From positions 3,389,183 to 3,453,182 of the forward strand of contig NW_020194512.1 of NCBI RefSeq assembly GCF_002865645.1: a DNA stretch of 64,000 nucleotides, read 5' to 3'. The DNA is from Hyaloscypha bicolor E. Taxonomy: Eukaryota; Ascomycota; Leotiomycetes; Helotiales; Hyaloscyphaceae. Within the stretch, counting starts at the first letter, position 1; the number at the start of each line of letters is the position of its first letter. The position numbers were made by a program, and so were the translations under genes. The notes beneath the pieces were generated by a model. That model made no database searches, was not told the DNA's origin, and saw nothing but the letters and a program-made list of their open reading frames with translations. Below are positions 61,106 through 64,000 of the stretch, piece by piece.

Positions 61106-64000
61106 ATAATAATTAATAATAAAATACTATATTTAGTTATTTAAAGTAAAGTATTATAAATTAAAATAATTAAAATAATATTATTGGATTTTATAAAATT
61201 ATTAGTAGCTTTAAAAGCTATTTAAAATATAATACCTTTATTAATACTATTAATTTTTATTATAATAATAAGATAAATATATTAAATTAGGCTATAATAA
61301 TATTTTATAATTCTAATATAATTATGAACTTTTATAGAAATAATTTTAATCTTAGTTTTTATAATATTTATAAATTAAATAAAAATTTTATTAATAAACT
61401 ACTTTCCGGTATTTATTATAATCTAATTAAAAAAACCTAAATAAATATTAATTTAATATTATTTTAGGGTATTTCAAATATATAAAATATTAATATTTTA
61501 GAACTATTAGATAGTTTAATATTAAGTGCCTTTATTAATAATACAAAATATAAATCTATTAGAAATATAGAAAATATTAATAATAATAAAGTAATTAAAG
61601 CTAATATTATTTCCTAAATTAAACTTGAATTATTCTAATAATTATTTATAATATTTTATAAGATATTTAAAAGCTTTTATATTAATATTATAGTCTATTT
61701 ATTCTAGTATATTTTAAAGCTTACTAATAAATAAATAAATAAAATAGTAATATAAATATTATAATTTAATTTTTATAAAAAAGCAGGAATTATAAATAAA
61801 GAATTCAGAAATAAAACTCTATAATATAATATTTTAAAATAAGAAAAAATATCTAAAATATTATATTATAAATATATAATATCTAATAGAAGTAATAAGA
61901 TAATTAGTAAAATTATTAAAGTAAATCTTTAGTTTATTTATATTAGTTAAGCTAAATAGAAATAATGTTTTTATAAATATAATATAAAGTTGTATTTATT
62001 TAATTAGTGTTTTCATTATTATAAATCTTATAAAAATATAGATCTAATATTAAACTAAACATTAATTTAATCTTTAGTAGTTTTATTAAGTTTATTATTA
62101 TTATTAGTTTATTATAAAGCTTGAAATTATTTAGAATTAGTAATTAAAAATCTAGAAATTCTAATATGAATTATAATTTTATAAAAATAATAAATATTAT
62201 ATTTTAATATATTATTAATTATAAATATCTAGATATTTTTTATTTATTTAATAGGCTCTAAAATATAATTTTTATTTATTATCTAATATATAAGAAAAAG
62301 AGAAATAAGGTTATTTATAAAAATATTAGTTATAGAAAAAATAAAAATAAAAGTAATAAAAATAACTAAAAAGCTTTTAATAAAAATAAAATAGAAATCT
62401 AAATAATATTTCTTTCATTTATTTCTATTATTCTAATTATTATTATTTTAAATTCTAGTAATATATTATATATAAATATTATTAAAGTATTTATTAAAGT
62501 TATAGGAATTTCGAAATCTAAATTAGTAAATATTTCTATAAATGATATTTAGATTTCTTATATATAAAATATAATTATTATAATTATAGAATTTAGAATA
62601 ATTATTATAGGTTCTAAAGTTATAATTAGATCTATATTAATAATTTTCGAATAAATAATAGCTTAGAAAGTTTTAAAAATAATATTATTAATTAGTAAAA
62701 TAGGTTTTAATATTAATTAGTAATAAATAATTAGAGCTTATTAATAAGCCAGTTAAGTTTATTATAAAAGTCTGAAACTATATATTAATATATTAGTAAA
62801 CCTTAATAAAAAATAATAATTTTATTATATAGAAATTTAGTATTTTATAAAATAGAAATAAGGCTATATTATAGTTTATATAAGTTATTAATTAGTATTT
62901 AAATAAGCTCGAATATTGTTTTTAAGGGTCTTTTACTATTATAATTACTAAGATAATAATATTTTATTTATTTAAATTTTAATAATAGAAACTATAACTT
63001 TTAAAGAAACTATAAATATTTATATAAGCTTTATATATTAAAAGAGCTAGTTATTATAAAAGTAGTTTTATACTAGTTTTTTTTAATATAATAGAAAAAG
63101 CTTTTACTAGTATCTTTTCTAGAAGCTTTATATATTAATAAATATTAAAGAAAATAGTAAATTTATAATTAAAACTATTATTAATTCTATTATATTTCTA
63201 TATTTTAAAATATATTTTAATTATTTTTCTAATAAGCTTTCTAGTAATAATAAAAGATATTAATTAAAAGTTTTTCGAATATAATAAATCTAGTAATAAT
63301 AATAAAAATAAAAGTAATAAATAATTTTAATTTAGAAAAAATAAATAAATATTTTAATTTAATTAGCTAGTTAACTAAAAATACTTGATTTCTTTTTATT
63401 CAGTTTCTTTTAAAATGAAATAAACTAATATAATAGGTTTTTTTCAGAAAATCTATTTTAATTAGTCTATTTTTAATAATATTAGTTTTATATTAAATAT
63501 ATATTATTTTCTTCTAAATAATTTTAAATAGAAACTATATTATAATAAGAAATATATAGTTCTATTTAATATAAATATTATTATATTAAAAGTATTTTTA
63601 AAGAATTTATAGTTTAGTATAACTATATTAACTAAAGGTTATATTATTAAAGTTCTTAAAATTATTCTTAAATAGATCTTATAAGCTCTTATTAGAAGTT
63701 TTATATAAAATATACTAATATAGTTTAGTATTTAAATATTTCTAAAAATCTATTTTTATAATTTTATTAGTATTAATTTTATTTTTTTATTTTTTAATTA
63801 GCTTTTTTTTTCTTTTTATTATTTATACTAAATCAAGTTTAGTTTTTTTAATATATATATATAATTTATAATAAGAAGTATTTAAAAATAAAATAGTTTA
63901 TAATAGATTTATAAAAATAATTTAATAGTAAAAATAATTAAATATCTAGATATTTAATTTAAATATTAGATATTAAAAATATTAAAATAAATATTTTATT
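61106..64000 (-). mobile_element. Copia-like retrotransposon, 5' part (integrase to gag)
   Basis: 61,106-61,950 is the reverse complement of about 57,800-58,630, that is, integrase and upstream pol. The rest (to 64,000) should be gag and upstream sequence by position, but I recognise no domain there. It starts at the same element coordinate at which the 29,206-31,743 fragment stops, so the two are probably halves of one Copia copy. It runs off the window end. Confidence 0.5.

Noticed and set aside
11200..64000. Mitochondrial DNA because of the AT content
   Set aside because: No mitochondrial genes, nested nuclear-type LTR elements, and CA/TG depletion typical of RIP.
1..64000. CRISPR array or bacterial operon
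   Set aside because: No regularly spaced direct repeats with unique spacers; spliceosomal introns and RIP show a fungal nuclear genome.

Overview
This window looks like nuclear DNA of a filamentous ascomycete (Pezizomycotina) with strong repeat-induced point mutation (RIP). About 9 kb (roughly 2.1-11.2 kb) has ordinary base composition. The remaining ~55 kb is extremely AT-rich. In the AT-rich part CA and TG dinucleotides are almost absent, TA is in excess, and transposon reading frames stop mainly where Gln, Arg or Trp codons are expected. All three are hallmarks of CpA-to-TpA mutation. No rRNA, intact tRNA or CRISPR array was seen.

The island, left to right, holds: a Cys-rich zinc-binding-like ORF fragment (2561-2920); a purine-rich minisatellite (2930-3575) whose ~52-bp units continue as mutated copies (3790-4115); a C-terminal remnant of a C2H2 zinc-finger protein (4190-4441); and one intact gene on the minus strand (5141-9899). 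I rebuilt that gene as seven exons with six introns of 44-59 nt. It encodes about 1482 residues: an N-terminal DUF6590 domain, an acidic middle, a C-terminal block of a fungus-specific family of unknown function, and a Ser/Asp-rich tail. The right edge of the island is a Tc1/mariner-like transposase whose stops accumulate as it runs into the AT-rich zone.

The AT-rich zone is a nest of dead transposons. Two copies of one large Gypsy-like LTR element (~13.2-13.4 kb) lie in opposite orientation: copy A at 13,579-26,964 (minus) and copy B at 31,744-57,778 (plus). Each has protease, reverse transcriptase and integrase remnants, plus a ~2.5-kb coding-like accessory ORF downstream of pol. A third piece, copy D, is at 27,663-29,205. 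Copy B is split by a second LTR element, C (41,725-54,640, minus), a Ty3/Gypsy element with recognisable RT and integrase. One LTR of C is itself broken by a ~6.1-kb unidentified, less mutated insert (42,002-48,165) with a GC-rich end. Copia-like pieces lie at 1-545, 29,206-31,743, 57,779-61,105 and 61,106-64,000.

No host genes are seen from about 12.2 kb to the end. The DUF6590 gene is a lone intact gene beside a heterochromatin-like transposon block. A ~40-bp palindrome with a conserved GGCTATAGCC centre recurs in several unrelated elements and is the least explained repeated structure here. Transposon boundaries are estimates from comparing copies by eye.
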